NCBI GenBank assembly: GCA_016704655.1 | Contig: JADIZR010000007.1 | Location: 124,001 to 188,000, forward strand | Reading direction: 5' to 3' | Length of the DNA: 64,000 nucleotides | Origin: Pseudomonadota bacterium | Lineage (GTDB): Bacteria > Pseudomonadota > Gammaproteobacteria > Steroidobacterales > Steroidobacteraceae | Shown here: positions 8,925 through 18,160 of the stretch, piece by piece | Numbering within the stretch: the stretch's first letter is position 1 | How the letters are laid out: every line of letters starts with the position of its first letter | The notes under the pieces: model-generated | What the model was told of the DNA's origin: nothing | Databases searched by the model: none | The model's input: the letters and a program-made list of their open reading frames with translations, nothing else | Position numbers and translations under genes: made by a program

Positions 8925-8956
8925 GAAGGGCGGGAGCGATCCCGCCCTTCTTTTTT
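8925..8956 (+). terminator. Rho-independent terminator after the lipase gene
   Basis: A GC-rich stem AAGGGCGGGA / TCCCGCCCTT with a GCGA loop, followed by C and six T. It starts 22 bp past the lipase stop and separates that gene from ftsY. Confidence 0.9.
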
Positions 8957-9006
8957 GGGGTCCGCTACAATCGCGCCTCCAGACACCTGGACGACGACGC
9001 AACACC

Positions 9007-10056
9007 ATGGGTTTATTCGGTTTCCGGTCGAAGAAGACCAGCGAGGGCGGCCAGCCCGACGCCGAGGAAGCTGCGCCCGCCATTTCCGCACCTGCGCCGA
9101 CTGTGACCGAAACGCCGAAGCAAAGCTGGCTCGCGCGCATGCGCGCCAAGCTGAACCGCGGCGACTCGTGGCTCACGTACGACCTCACCAACCTGCTGCC
9201 CGGAGGCAAGATTGATGAGACCGTCCTCGACGAACTCGAGACGCGCCTGATCGCGGCCGACGTCGGCATCGAGACCACCGAGAAGATCCTGGGCGCGCTG
9301 CGCGGTCGCGTGCAGCGCAAGGAACTCGGCGACCTGGATGCACTGCTCGCCGCGCTGCGCTCGGCCATGCTCGAAATCCTGCAGCCGGTTGCGCAACCAC
9401 TGGTCATCGATGCGGCGAACAAGCCGTTCGTGATCCTCGTGGTCGGCGTCAACGGCTCCGGCAAGACGACGACGATCGGCAAGCTCGCGCACCGCTTCAG
9501 CGCCGAAGGCCGCAAGGTGCTGCTCGCCGCAGGCGACACGTTCCGCGCCGCAGCGATCGAGCAGCTGCAGGTCTGGGGCGAGCGCAACAACGTTCCAGTG
9601 ATCGCACAAGGCGCGGGCGCCGATCCCGCGGCAGTCACGTTCGACGCGCTGCAGTCTGCGCAGGCGCGCGGCACCGACGTCCTGATCGCCGACACCGCAG
9701 GTCGGCTGCACACGCAGAGCAACCTGATGGCAGAGCTCAAGAAAGTGCGGCGCGTGCTGACGCGCCTTGATCCGACTGCGCCGCACGAAGTGCTGCTGGT
9801 GCTCGATGGCAGCCAGGGCCAGAACGCGCTGGCGCAGGCGCAGCAGTTCCAGCAGGCCGTGGGCGTCACCGGCCTCGTCATGACCAAGCTCGACGGCACC
9901 GCCAAGGGCGGCATCGTGCTGGCCATCGCCGACACGCTGAAACTGCCGATCCGTTACATCGGCATCGGCGAAACGGCAGCCGACTTCGATGTGTTCGATG
10001 CGGGCGCGTTCGTCGACGCCGTGCTTTCGCCTGCGCGCACGGGGGCCGGCGCGTGA
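9007..10056 (+). CDS. ftsY: signal recognition particle receptor FtsY
   Basis: FtsY is the membrane-associated SRP receptor GTPase that docks ribosomes making inner-membrane proteins at SecYEG. The 349-residue protein has a short acidic A-domain (about 1-45), then the NG domain with G1 GVNGSGKTTT, the SRP-GTPase insertion GDTFRAAAIEQL, G3 DTAGRLHTQ, G4 TKLDGTAKGG and the closing IGIGE. ATG 9007 was preferred over upstream in-frame codons because MGLFGFRSKK is a typical FtsY N-terminus. Its TGA overlaps the GTG start of ftsE. Confidence 0.96.
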   Translation: MGLFGFRSKKTSEGGQPDAEEAAPAISAPAPTVTETPKQSWLARMRAKLNRGDSWLTYDLTNLLPGGKIDETVLDELETRLIAADVGIETTEKILGALRGRVQRKELGDLDALLAALRSAMLEILQPVAQPLVIDAANKPFVILVVGVNGSGKTTTIGKLAHRFSAEGRKVLLAAGDTFRAAAIEQLQVWGERNNVPVIAQGAGADPAAVTFDALQSAQARGTDVLIADTAGRLHTQSNLMAELKKVRRVLTRLDPTAPHEVLLVLDGSQGQNALAQAQQFQQAVGVTGLVMTKLDGTAKGGIVLAIADTLKLPIRYIGIGETAADFDVFDAGAFVDAVLSPARTGAGA

Positions 10057-10760
10057 TTCGTTTCGATCACGTCTCCAAGCGTTACCCGAACGGGCGCGAG
10101 GCGGTGAGTGACCTCTCGCTGGAAATTGCGCGCGGCGAGATGGTGTTTCTCACGGGTCACTCGGGCGCGGGCAAGAGCACCCTGCTCAAGCTGATCGCGC
10201 TGATCGAGCGGCCGAGCAAGGGCACGCTGATCGTGAACGGACAGAACACGTCGGCCCTGCCCCGCTCGAAGATACCGGCGTTCCGCCGCCAGATCGGCGT
10301 CGTGTTCCAGGACCACAAGCTGCTGATGGACCGGCCGGTCTATGACAACGTCGGCCTGCCGCTCGTCATCGCCGGGGTGCCGGAGAAGGAAATCCAGAAG
10401 CGAGTGCGTGCCGCGCTCGACCAGGTGGGGCTGCTGGGCCGTGAGCGCACGCGCCCGATCGAACTCTCGACCGGTGAGCAGCAGCGCGTCGGCATCGCGC
10501 GCGCGATCATCGGCAGGCCGGCCCTGCTGATCGCCGACGAACCTACCGGCAACCTCGACCCCGATCTCGCGATCGAGGTCATGAACATCTTCAGGCGCTT
10601 CAACGAAGTCGGCGTCACCGTGCTGATCGCCAGCCACGACATCCACCTGATCGAGCGCTTCGGCGTGCGGCGCGTGATCCTGGCACAAGGCCGCACGGTC
10701 GACTCGTGGGACGCCCATCCCGATTCGGCCCTGCCTGAAATCCGGGCGAACCGGCCATGA
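10053..10760 (+). CDS. ftsE: cell division ATP-binding protein FtsE
   Basis: FtsE is the ATPase of the FtsEX complex, which controls periplasmic amidases through EnvC during septum splitting. The 235 residues hold Walker A GHSGAGKST, a Q-loop in FQDHK, signature LSTGEQQRVGIARA (with the Thr variant of LSGGEQ), Walker B LLIADEPTGNLD and switch His in IASHDIHLI. The GTG start (10053) overlaps the ftsY TGA and its own TGA overlaps the ftsX ATG, so the three genes form one coupled operon. Confidence 0.96.
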   Translation: MIRFDHVSKRYPNGREAVSDLSLEIARGEMVFLTGHSGAGKSTLLKLIALIERPSKGTLIVNGQNTSALPRSKIPAFRRQIGVVFQDHKLLMDRPVYDNVGLPLVIAGVPEKEIQKRVRAALDQVGLLGRERTRPIELSTGEQQRVGIARAIIGRPALLIADEPTGNLDPDLAIEVMNIFRRFNEVGVTVLIASHDIHLIERFGVRRVILAQGRTVDSWDAHPDSALPEIRANRP

Positions 10761-11671
10761 ACCAGTGGTTCGAGCGGCACGTGCAGACACTGGTGGGTTC
10801 GCTGGGGCGGCTCTGGCAGCAGCCCTTCGCGACGATGCTGACGATCGTCGTCATCGGCATCGCGCTTGCGCTGCCGGCCTGCCTGCACGTGCTGGTGCAG
10901 AACGTGCGTGTCGCGAGCGGCGGCTGGAACAGCGCGCTCGATATCTCCGTCTACATGAAACCGAACGCGTCGCTGGACCAGGCGAAGCGTGCGGCCGAGC
11001 GCATCGGGCAACGTCGCGACGTCGACGAGGTCACGCTGATCGAAGCCGATGCCGCGCTCGCGGAATTCCGTCGCAACTCGGGATTCGGCGCCGCGCTGGA
11101 TGCCCTTAAGGACAATCCGCTGCCGCACGCGCTCGTGGTGCGACCGGACGTCGAGTACCGCGAGGCGGGTCGCGTGCAGAAACTCTCGAACGAGCTGAAA
11201 AAGATCGACGGCGTCGACATCGTGCAGCTCGACACCGAGTGGGTCAGCCGCTTCAACGCCATCCTCGACGTGATTCGACGCGGCGTCTTCCTGGCAGCCG
11301 TGCTGTTCGCGCTCGGCATCCTCGTGATCATCGGCAACACCATCCGCCTCGACATCGAGAACCGCCGCGGCGAAATCGAAGTGACGAAACTCGTCGGCGG
11401 CAGCGACGCCTTCGTGCGCCGGCCCTTCCTCTACAACGGCGTCTGGTACGGGCTGGCCGGTGGCCTCATTGCGGGTCTCATCGTCGCCGTCGTCGTCGCG
11501 GTGCTGAGCGCACCGGTGCAGCGCATTGCCGGCCTGTACGGCAGCCAGTTCGAATTGCAGGGTGTCGGCATCGCTGGCTGGATCGCGCTGCTGCTCGGCG
11601 GCGCGCTGCTTGGCTGGCTCGGCTCGTTCATCGTGGCGACCCGCGAGCTGCGCGAGATCGAGCCGAAGTAG
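10757..11671 (+). CDS. ftsX: cell division protein FtsX
   Basis: FtsX is the membrane subunit of FtsEX. The 304-residue protein has TM1 at about 25-47, a periplasmic domain of about 120 residues that contacts the amidase activator, and three more TM segments (about 178-200, 232-255, 275-295). Between TM2 and TM3 is the cytosolic segment RRGEIEVTKLVGGSDAFVRR that couples to FtsE. Polypurine DNA begins right after its TAG. Confidence 0.95.
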   Translation: MNQWFERHVQTLVGSLGRLWQQPFATMLTIVVIGIALALPACLHVLVQNVRVASGGWNSALDISVYMKPNASLDQAKRAAERIGQRRDVDEVTLIEADAALAEFRRNSGFGAALDALKDNPLPHALVVRPDVEYREAGRVQKLSNELKKIDGVDIVQLDTEWVSRFNAILDVIRRGVFLAAVLFALGILVIIGNTIRLDIENRRGEIEVTKLVGGSDAFVRRPFLYNGVWYGLAGGLIAGLIVAVVVAVLSAPVQRIAGLYGSQFELQGVGIAGWIALLLGGALLGWLGSFIVATRELREIEPK

Positions 11672-11769
11672 GAGACGCGAGGAAGGCGAGGAAGGAAAGG
11701 AAGGTCCGGAAGGATCGGACTTCTTCCCCTTCCGCTCCTTCCGCCCCTTCCGCTCCGCCCCTTCCTCCC
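11672..11769. repeat. polypurine/polypyrimidine repeat behind ftsX
   Basis: A purine arm with AGGAAGG-type units (about 11674-11719) is followed by a pyrimidine arm of CCTTCCGC and CCCTTCC units (about 11720-11768). The arms are imperfectly complementary and could fold into a long stem between ftsX and rpoH. The same sequence style appears at about 978-1272, 52070-52110 and inside polA at 62757-62822. Confidence 0.6.
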
Positions 11770-11837
11770 ACTGCAACCAATTGTTTTAATTACAGTTCCT
11801 TCCACTCCGGCCCGGTTATGAGGAACTTCCCCGGTAT

Positions 11838-11867
11838 TTAGCACTCCAATCCGCAGACTGCTAATAT
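11838..11867 (+). promoter_or_regulatory. possible sigma-70 promoter of rpoH
   Basis: TTAGCA and TAATAT separated by 18 bp, each four of six to consensus, lie 37 bp ahead of the rpoH ATG in a locally AT-rich stretch. This is the best-looking promoter in the gap. Other promoters cannot be excluded. Confidence 0.35.
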
Positions 11868-11903
11868 TGGTTTCACACAGGTGCTGAGAGGTACTTCGAA
11901 ACG

Positions 11904-12782
<879 letters not shown>

Positions 12783-12806
12783 CGACGCCTGCGCGCGTCA
12801 CGCGGT

Positions 12807-13355
12807 CTAGCTGGCCCGTGCTTTGGCCTTGGTCGTACGCCCGGCACGCTTCACCTTGCGCGCACGAGTCGTCTTTGCCTTCGCCTTCGCCTTCGCTTTC
12901 GCTGCCTTCGCCGGCCGGGCCACCTTGGCGTAGGTCTCGGTAGCGACCGCTCGCGCACCGCGACCCGCGTTCCGCACGATCGAGACCGCGCGGTTGACGT
13001 CGCTGACGACCCGCTCACGGACCGCCCGCAGCTCGTCGGCCTGGCCACGCACCAGGTCGGTGACGTTGTCCGATTGCGCAACGCGCTCGAGTTGCGCGGC
13101 GGCATCCGACAGCGCCGACGTGACGACTTCAAGCTGCAATGCCATCAGGCTCAACACGGCCTCGTGCGACACATTGGTGAGTTTCACGCCGGAATGCGTC
13201 ACCACGCGGACGGGATCCTGCAGCGCTCGAATGCCCTTCGCGGATTTCGCGGCGGCGCCGCGCACGGCCTTGCCGGGTGCCCGGCGCAACCGGGTCGCCT
13301 GCTCAGCCAGGACCTGGGCCTGCTCATTCACGAACTCTTTGACTTTGCTCGCCAT
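12807..13355 (-). CDS. phasin-like protein with a histone-like basic tail
   Basis: A 182-residue protein. The first about 135 residues are amphipathic helix with phasin-type spacing (FVNEQAQVLAEQATRL, ALQLEVVTSALSDAAAQLERV), as in proteins that coat polyhydroxyalkanoate granules. The tail (about 140-182) is almost only Lys, Ala, Arg and Thr, like histone H1 or AlgP-type tails that bind DNA. ATG 13353-13355 has AAGGAG seven bases upstream and is preferred over the codon six residues earlier. Inferred role: granule surface and possible nucleoid attachment. No PHA enzyme is in the window. Confidence 0.6.
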   Translation of the reverse strand: MASKVKEFVNEQAQVLAEQATRLRRAPGKAVRGAAAKSAKGIRALQDPVRVVTHSGVKLTNVSHEAVLSLMALQLEVVTSALSDAAAQLERVAQSDNVTDLVRGQADELRAVRERVVSDVNRAVSIVRNAGRGARAVATETYAKVARPAKAAKAKAKAKAKTTRARKVKRAGRTTKAKARAS

Positions 13356-13378
13356 CGGACGCTCCTTCCTCACTTCAC

Positions 13379-14077
13379 TCAGCCCTGCTTCGCCTTCTGG
13401 ACGCTGTCCTCGGTGACCGGCACGATCGTGATTTCCACGCGTCGGTTCTGCGCGCGGCCGTCCTCCGTCTCGTTCGTCGCAACAGGGTGAGCCTCCCCGG
13501 CGCCCACCGTCACGATGCGCGTATGCATGACGCCGTGGCTCGACAGGTAGGACGCCACGCTGCTGGCCCGCCTTTCTGACAGCTGCTGGTTGTACGCGTC
13601 GCTACCTACGCTGTCGGTGTGGCCGGCCACTTCGATGACGGTCTTGTCGTACTCCGCGAGGGTAGCCGCAACCTTGTCGAGCACCGGATAGAACTGCGCG
13701 TTCAGGTCCGCACTGTCGAACGCGAAGGTCACGCCGCCCGGCATGTCGAGCGTGATGTTGTCGCCACTACGCACGACGTCCACGCCGGTCCCCGCCATCT
13801 GCTGGCGTAGCTTCGCTTCCTGTTTATCCTGGTAGTACCCGACCGATCCGCCGACGAGCGCGCCTGCGGCCGCTCCGATCATGGCGGACTTGAAAGGATT
13901 GTTGCCGGCGCTCAGCAGTCCGACGACCGCGCCAGCAGCCGCGCCGTAACCGGTGCCCTTGCGCGTCTTCTCCTTCTCGGGGTTCGTCGCGAAGTCTTCC
14001 ATCGAGGCGCACCCGGCCAGGGCCACGGAGGCAGCGGCAAACAGGGCGATGAAGCCGGATCTTGCTGAACGATTCAT
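13379..14077 (-). CDS. OmpA-like outer-membrane lipoprotein with glycine zipper
   Basis: A 232-residue lipoprotein with lipobox LAGC (Cys23). Residues about 45-90 form a Gly/Ala zipper (GYGAAAGAVVGLL, AAAGALVGGSVGYY). Residues about 115-232 form an OmpA C-terminal domain that binds peptidoglycan, seen in FAFDSADLN, GHTDSVGSDAYNQQLSERRA and a closing NRRVEI. It resembles the YiaD family and would link outer membrane to the wall. ATG 14075-14077 has CAGGAG upstream. It lies 23 bp from the phasin-like gene and may share its transcript. Confidence 0.85.
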   Translation of the reverse strand: MNRSARSGFIALFAAASVALAGCASMEDFATNPEKEKTRKGTGYGAAAGAVVGLLSAGNNPFKSAMIGAAAGALVGGSVGYYQDKQEAKLRQQMAGTGVDVVRSGDNITLDMPGGVTFAFDSADLNAQFYPVLDKVAATLAEYDKTVIEVAGHTDSVGSDAYNQQLSERRASSVASYLSSHGVMHTRIVTVGAGEAHPVATNETEDGRAQNRRVEITIVPVTEDSVQKAKQG

Positions 14078-14388
14078 GAGTAACTCCTGACTAAAAATTT
14101 CACAGTCCGTTAGTAGGCCTGCGTTTATTGGCTGATTATACATCTTCTGTTGATACTCGTCCGAACGCTGCTGCGCCCGCAGTGGTAGTGACGGCCCGAT
14201 GAGTATCTAGATGCAGTGGATCGGGTAAGAGTTCCTTGAAGGCGCAATTGCCATGGCAGCCTCGAGCCACGTTTGCAGGATATGCATGGCGTTTTGTCCG
14301 GCCCATCAGCATAGGGCCAGCGCGGGTGTCGGGCCACCGATTCCATTAGACTCGCGCTCCCCCGAACAAGATCCGTCCGAGAGCACCC
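14078..14388. other. intergenic region between divergent genes
   Basis: About 310 bp between the OmpA-like gene and glutaryl-CoA dehydrogenase. An AT-richer stretch (about 14090-14160) on the minus-strand side probably holds that promoter. I see no convincing ORF, tRNA or strong hairpin. Confidence 0.5.
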
Positions 14389-15561
14389 GTGCCCGCCAAT
14401 GCCCTGAATCCGCTCGACCTCTACGACGTCCGCGCCTCGCTCTCCGCAGAAGAACGCATGGTGCAGGACTCCGTGGCACGCTTCGTCGACGACGCCGTGC
14501 TCCCGATCATCCGGCCGCACTTCGAGAACCACACGTTCCCGCGGGAACTGGTCGGCGAACTCGCCGGGCTCGGCCTGCTTGGCAGCTCGCTCGAAGGCTT
14601 CGGCTGTGCGGGCATGAACGCCGTGAGCTATGGCCTCATCTGCCAGGAACTCGAACGCGGCGATTCGGGCCTGCGTAGTTTCGTGTCGGTGCAGTCGTCG
14701 CTCTGCATGTACCCGATCTACACGTACGGCAGCGAAGAGCAGAAGCAGCGCTACCTGTCGCGCATGGCGAAGGGCGAAGTGATCGGCGCGTTCGGCCTCA
14801 CCGAGCCGCACGGTGGTTCGGACCCGGCCAACATGAAGACGCATGCAAAGCGTCGCGGCGGCGACTGGGTGCTGAACGGCGGCAAGATGTGGATCACGAA
14901 CTCGCCGATCGCCGACGTGTTCATCCTCTGGGCGCGGACCGAGGAAGGAATCCGCGGCTTCCTGGTGGACCGGGGCACGAAGGGCCTCGAAACGCCGGAG
15001 ATCGAGAACAAGTTCTCGCTGCGCGCATCGGCAACCGGTGCGATTTTCCTGAACGACGTCGTCGTGCCGGATTCCGCGATGCTGCCCGGCACTACCTGCG
15101 GCATCAAGGCGCCGCTCTCGTGCCTGACGCAGGCGCGCTACGGCATCACCTGGGGCGTGATCGGCGCTGCGCAGGCGTGCCTCAAGGAAGTCCTCGAGTA
15201 CTCGAAGACCCGCATCCTGTTCAACCGTCCGCTCGCCGCGACCCAGGCGATCCAGATCCGGCTGGCCGAGATGTCGCGCAAGATCACGCTGGCACAGCTG
15301 CTGTCACTGCAACTCGGCCGCCTGAAGGACCAGGGACTGATGTCGCCTTCGCACGTATCGCTCGCGAAGTGGAACAACTGCCGCGCGGCGATCGAAGTCG
15401 CGCGCGATGCACGCGACATCCTCGGCGGCTCAGGCATCAGCGCGGAATACGTGCCGATCCGGCACGCGCTCAACCTCGAGAGCGTCATCACGTACGAAGG
15501 CACCGAGACCATCCACCAGCTGACGATCGGTCGCGAGCTGACGGGCATCAACGCGTTCTGA
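14389..15561 (+). CDS. gcdH: glutaryl-CoA dehydrogenase
   Basis: An FAD acyl-CoA dehydrogenase of 390 residues. It most resembles GcdH, which oxidises and decarboxylates glutaryl-CoA to crotonyl-CoA in lysine and tryptophan breakdown. Family marks are FGLTEPHGGSDPANMKT in the FAD/substrate region, WITNSPIADVFILWA, TQARYGITWGVIGAAQ, ILGGSGISAEY and the catalytic glutamate in TYEGTETIHQLTIGREL. The start is GTG at 14389. A 9-bp stem hairpin (15571-15594) follows the stop. Substrate specificity is by resemblance. Confidence 0.85.
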   Translation: MPANALNPLDLYDVRASLSAEERMVQDSVARFVDDAVLPIIRPHFENHTFPRELVGELAGLGLLGSSLEGFGCAGMNAVSYGLICQELERGDSGLRSFVSVQSSLCMYPIYTYGSEEQKQRYLSRMAKGEVIGAFGLTEPHGGSDPANMKTHAKRRGGDWVLNGGKMWITNSPIADVFILWARTEEGIRGFLVDRGTKGLETPEIENKFSLRASATGAIFLNDVVVPDSAMLPGTTCGIKAPLSCLTQARYGITWGVIGAAQACLKEVLEYSKTRILFNRPLAATQAIQIRLAEMSRKITLAQLLSLQLGRLKDQGLMSPSHVSLAKWNNCRAAIEVARDARDILGGSGISAEYVPIRHALNLESVITYEGTETIHQLTIGRELTGINAF

Positions 15562-15570
15562 TCCTTCCAA

Positions 15571-15594
15571 CCTCTCCCGTGTCAGCGGGAGAGG
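15571..15594 (+). terminator. hairpin after gcdH
   Basis: CCTCTCCCG / CGGGAGAGG with a six-base loop starts 10 bp past the gcdH stop. There is no U-run, so it may protect the 3' end or act as a weak terminator. Confidence 0.5.
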
Positions 15595-15630
15595 TCGCGC
15601 GCGGCACGAGCCGTGGTCCGCGCTGAAACG

Positions 15631-16419
15631 CTACTTGCGCGTGACCGCGTACTCCACCGTCACCACGGCCTTGACCAGCTTCTCGACCGTACTCGTGTCG
15701 TAACTGCCGTAGTCGGCGGTTTCCGTCGAATTCGGCGACGTGATCTGGAACACGCCCTGCGACGCCGAGCGCAGCGGTCCCACCGTGACGCCACTGTTGG
15801 CAGCGAACTGCTGCGCCCGCAGCAGCGAATCCCTGGTCGCCACGCCGATCAGCCGCACCTTGACGGCGTTGAGGTCGGTAAAAAAGTATTGCGGCGGCAT
15901 CGCATCGATCGCAACACCGTCGCTGATCAGGCGTGATGCACCCGTGGCAATAGTGCCGATCTGTGCGACGTCCTGCGACGAGAACTCGAACTGACGGCTC
16001 AGTTCGTGTCCGAGAACGCGGCCCGTCTGCACGCCACCGGGGCTGAATTCGTAGACGATCCGCGTATTGACTGTGCCCAGCTGCAGCTTCCCCGCGTCGG
16101 CGCCTGCGACCGACCCGATGTATTTTTCGACGCGAGCCGAGTCGGTTTCGAGCTTGCTGTAGGCCGTAGCCAGGTCAGGTGCGCGCACGCTGACGATCGC
16201 GCGCCAGGTGCCGGCGTCGGAAACCACCTTCTCCTCGGCATAACCCTTGACGGTGATCTTGTCGCCCGCCAGCTTGATGCGCTCCAGGCTCGACGCAACG
16301 ATCCACGCAGCCAGCACGAGGCCGACGGCGAGCGCGGCGCCGAGCGCGAGGAAAGCCACCGTGGACTGGCCGCGCTGCCGCGTGACGTCGGTTGCCGGGT
16401 GACGGGCGTGTTGCATCAT
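15631..16419 (-). CDS. SIMPL-domain (DUF541) envelope protein
   Basis: A 262-residue protein with one N-terminal TM segment (about residues 20-43) followed by a SIMPL domain: ITVKGYAEEKVVSDAGTW, then LQLGTVNTRIVYEFSPGG and GVFQITSPNSTE. SIMPL proteins are periplasmic and of uncertain role. ATG 16417-16419 was chosen because AAGGAA lies just upstream. A TTG at 16440 would overlap the channel-gene stop. It follows the K+ channel gene on the same strand, which suggests a joint transcript. Confidence 0.75.
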   Translation of the reverse strand: MMQHARHPATDVTRQRGQSTVAFLALGAALAVGLVLAAWIVASSLERIKLAGDKITVKGYAEEKVVSDAGTWRAIVSVRAPDLATAYSKLETDSARVEKYIGSVAGADAGKLQLGTVNTRIVYEFSPGGVQTGRVLGHELSRQFEFSSQDVAQIGTIATGASRLISDGVAIDAMPPQYFFTDLNAVKVRLIGVATRDSLLRAQQFAANSGVTVGPLRSASQGVFQITSPNSTETADYGSYDTSTVEKLVKAVVTVEYAVTRK

Positions 16420-16436
16420 GAAGGTTTCCTTGCTCG

Positions 16437-17519
16437 TCAACGGTCGCCGTTCGCGTCGATGGCGATGACGCGATCACCCGCCTCGATGCGCAACGCTGGA
16501 TCGTCCCAGCAGCCGAACCGGCGTTGCCCGCGACGGATCTCGACGATCACGGTGCCCCCGGCTTCTCGCGCGAGGCACCCGACTTCTTCGGCCCGGGCCT
16601 CGCGCTCGACGAGCTGACACTGCCCACGGTAGGACAACAATTCCGACACGAAGTCGATCGTACCCTGCGTGTTGACCGCATCGGCCATCAGGTAGCCGCC
16701 AACGCGCGACGGTGCAACGATTTCGTCGGCGCCACCCGAGCGTACGATTTTTACGTTCTCCGGTTCCGCAACGCTGGCGATGATGCGCACCCTGCTCGCC
16801 AGTGCGCGTACCGTCAGGACGATCAGTACGGTGGTGTCGTCGCGGCCTACGCTGACGATGACGGAGTGCGCCCGCTGCACACCGGCCACCCGCAGGATTT
16901 CCTCGCTGGAGGCATCACCGTGCAGGCCAATGAAGCCGCGGTCGGCTGCGCGTGTGACTTCCTCGCGGTCCGGGTCGATCACGGCGACCTGTTCGGGCTC
17001 CCAGCCCCGCAGCAGCAGTTCAGAGGCAGCGATCGAGCCGCTGTGGCCGTAGCCGCAGAGAATGACGTGATCCTTCAATTCGCGCTGTAAACGCAACATG
17101 CGCCATTCCTCGATGAGCCGCTGGATGATGAGCTGATACGCCGTGCCCAGGAAGATCAGCCAGACGAAGATCCGCACGGGCGTGACGAAGAATGCGTCGA
17201 TCAGGCGTGCCCGGTCGGAAACCGGGACGATATCGCCATAGCCGACGGTCGTGATGGTGACCATCGTGAAATAAACGACGTCCGAGACGGAGACATGGCC
17301 GTCGATCTGGTCCCGCAGGCCGTCGCGGTCGAGCAGGAAGACCAGGAACACCGACGCGACCAGCAACAGCACGAAGCCGGCACGCAGCAGCAAGGTGATT
17401 TCCGGGGGTCGCGCGGCGCGCTGGATCAGGAGCGGCAACGCATCGTCGCCCCGCTCCGCGCGGATGCGACGCATCGTGCGGCGTACCCAGCCGAGACGAA
17501 CCCGTCGTGACCCGGGCAT
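16437..17519 (-). CDS. potassium channel with RCK (TrkA-N) domain
   Basis: A 360-residue inner-membrane channel subunit. TM1 (about 40-62) and TM2 flank a pore loop with the K+ selectivity filter TTVGYGD. After TM2 comes a cytosolic RCK domain with the Rossmann motif LCGYGHSGSIAASELLLRG and an acidic strand end VIDPD. A TrkA-C-like end follows (about 290-360). This is the Kch/MthK architecture. ATG 17517-17519 is used. A TTG at 17546 adds nine residues, and neither start has a clear ribosome-binding site. Confidence 0.88.
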   Translation of the reverse strand: MPGSRRVRLGWVRRTMRRIRAERGDDALPLLIQRAARPPEITLLLRAGFVLLLVASVFLVFLLDRDGLRDQIDGHVSVSDVVYFTMVTITTVGYGDIVPVSDRARLIDAFFVTPVRIFVWLIFLGTAYQLIIQRLIEEWRMLRLQRELKDHVILCGYGHSGSIAASELLLRGWEPEQVAVIDPDREEVTRAADRGFIGLHGDASSEEILRVAGVQRAHSVIVSVGRDDTTVLIVLTVRALASRVRIIASVAEPENVKIVRSGGADEIVAPSRVGGYLMADAVNTQGTIDFVSELLSYRGQCQLVEREARAEEVGCLAREAGGTVIVEIRRGQRRFGCWDDPALRIEAGDRVIAIDANGDR

Positions 17520-17646
17520 GTCGCCGGACCGGTGCGAAGAAGTCAAATGGCTACCCCGTCAGGGGCGGCGGCACGCCGCCCGGCGCAGCGCCCAATATAG
17601 CGCACGCGGCCGCGCGATTCGGCAGCGCAACAGGAGGCTGGCCAGG

Positions 17647-17904
17647 TCAGGCGACCGCGAGCGGCGCCAGTTCGTAGCCGATGATTTCGCGGGTCTGGGG
17701 ATCGAGGATCGGGGTGCCGCTGTTCCAGCGGCCGGTGACCATGGCCGCCTCGAGCAGGGCGCGGCTCGGCACCACGGACGCCAGCATCAACCCGCCGTGT
17801 GGGTCGCGGACGAAGGCCGTTACCGACGCAGCCGGATTTCCGGCGGAGGCCGGTTCGGGAAACAGCAGGGCGAGGACTTCCTCTGGAGTGATCGTATTGG
17901 ACAT
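17647..17904 (-). CDS. small hypothetical protein
   Basis: An 85-residue soluble protein that I do not recognise. It starts MSNTITPEEVLALLFPEP and has strand-rich sections (LASVVPSRALLEAAMVTGRW, then IGYELAPLAVA). Start ATG 17902-17904 lies in AT-richer DNA with a weak AAAG upstream. It has no stop codons or odd composition and ends 127 bp before the channel gene on the same strand, so a real gene is likely but unproven. Confidence 0.5.
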   Translation of the reverse strand: MSNTITPEEVLALLFPEPASAGNPAASVTAFVRDPHGGLMLASVVPSRALLEAAMVTGRWNSGTPILDPQTREIIGYELAPLAVA

Positions 17905-18048
17905 TGGCTTTGTGATCAGGTGTTCCTGAGGAGAGAGTTAGCAACTTGCATGCCAACGCGCTGGCCCAGCAATGACAGGCAATCAGGGTGGTCCCGATGA
18001 GGCGTGGGTGACAGCACACGTCCATCGCGGTGACCCCCACTGTCCATG

Positions 18049-18064
18049 TGTGACGCCCGTCACA
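18049..18064. promoter_or_regulatory. perfect CRP/Clp-type binding site
   Basis: TGTGACGCCCGTCACA is an exact match to TGTGA-N6-TCACA. Its centre is about 104 bp upstream of the phosphodiesterase ATG, a distance suited to class I activation. Control of the glycerophosphodiester/glycerol kinase pair by a CRP-family protein is inferred. Confidence 0.65.
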
Positions 18065-18160
18065 TTGCGCGGCGAACGGTCCCACAGTCGCCAAGCGCGC
18101 GGGGGCGCACATTAAGTAAACTCCGCGTCCGGGACGCAGCCGCCGCTACGGAGGAAACCA

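Noticed and set aside
14078..14388. tRNA or small RNA in the gap before gcdH
   Set aside because: No cloverleaf or strong hairpin with a U-run was found by reading.
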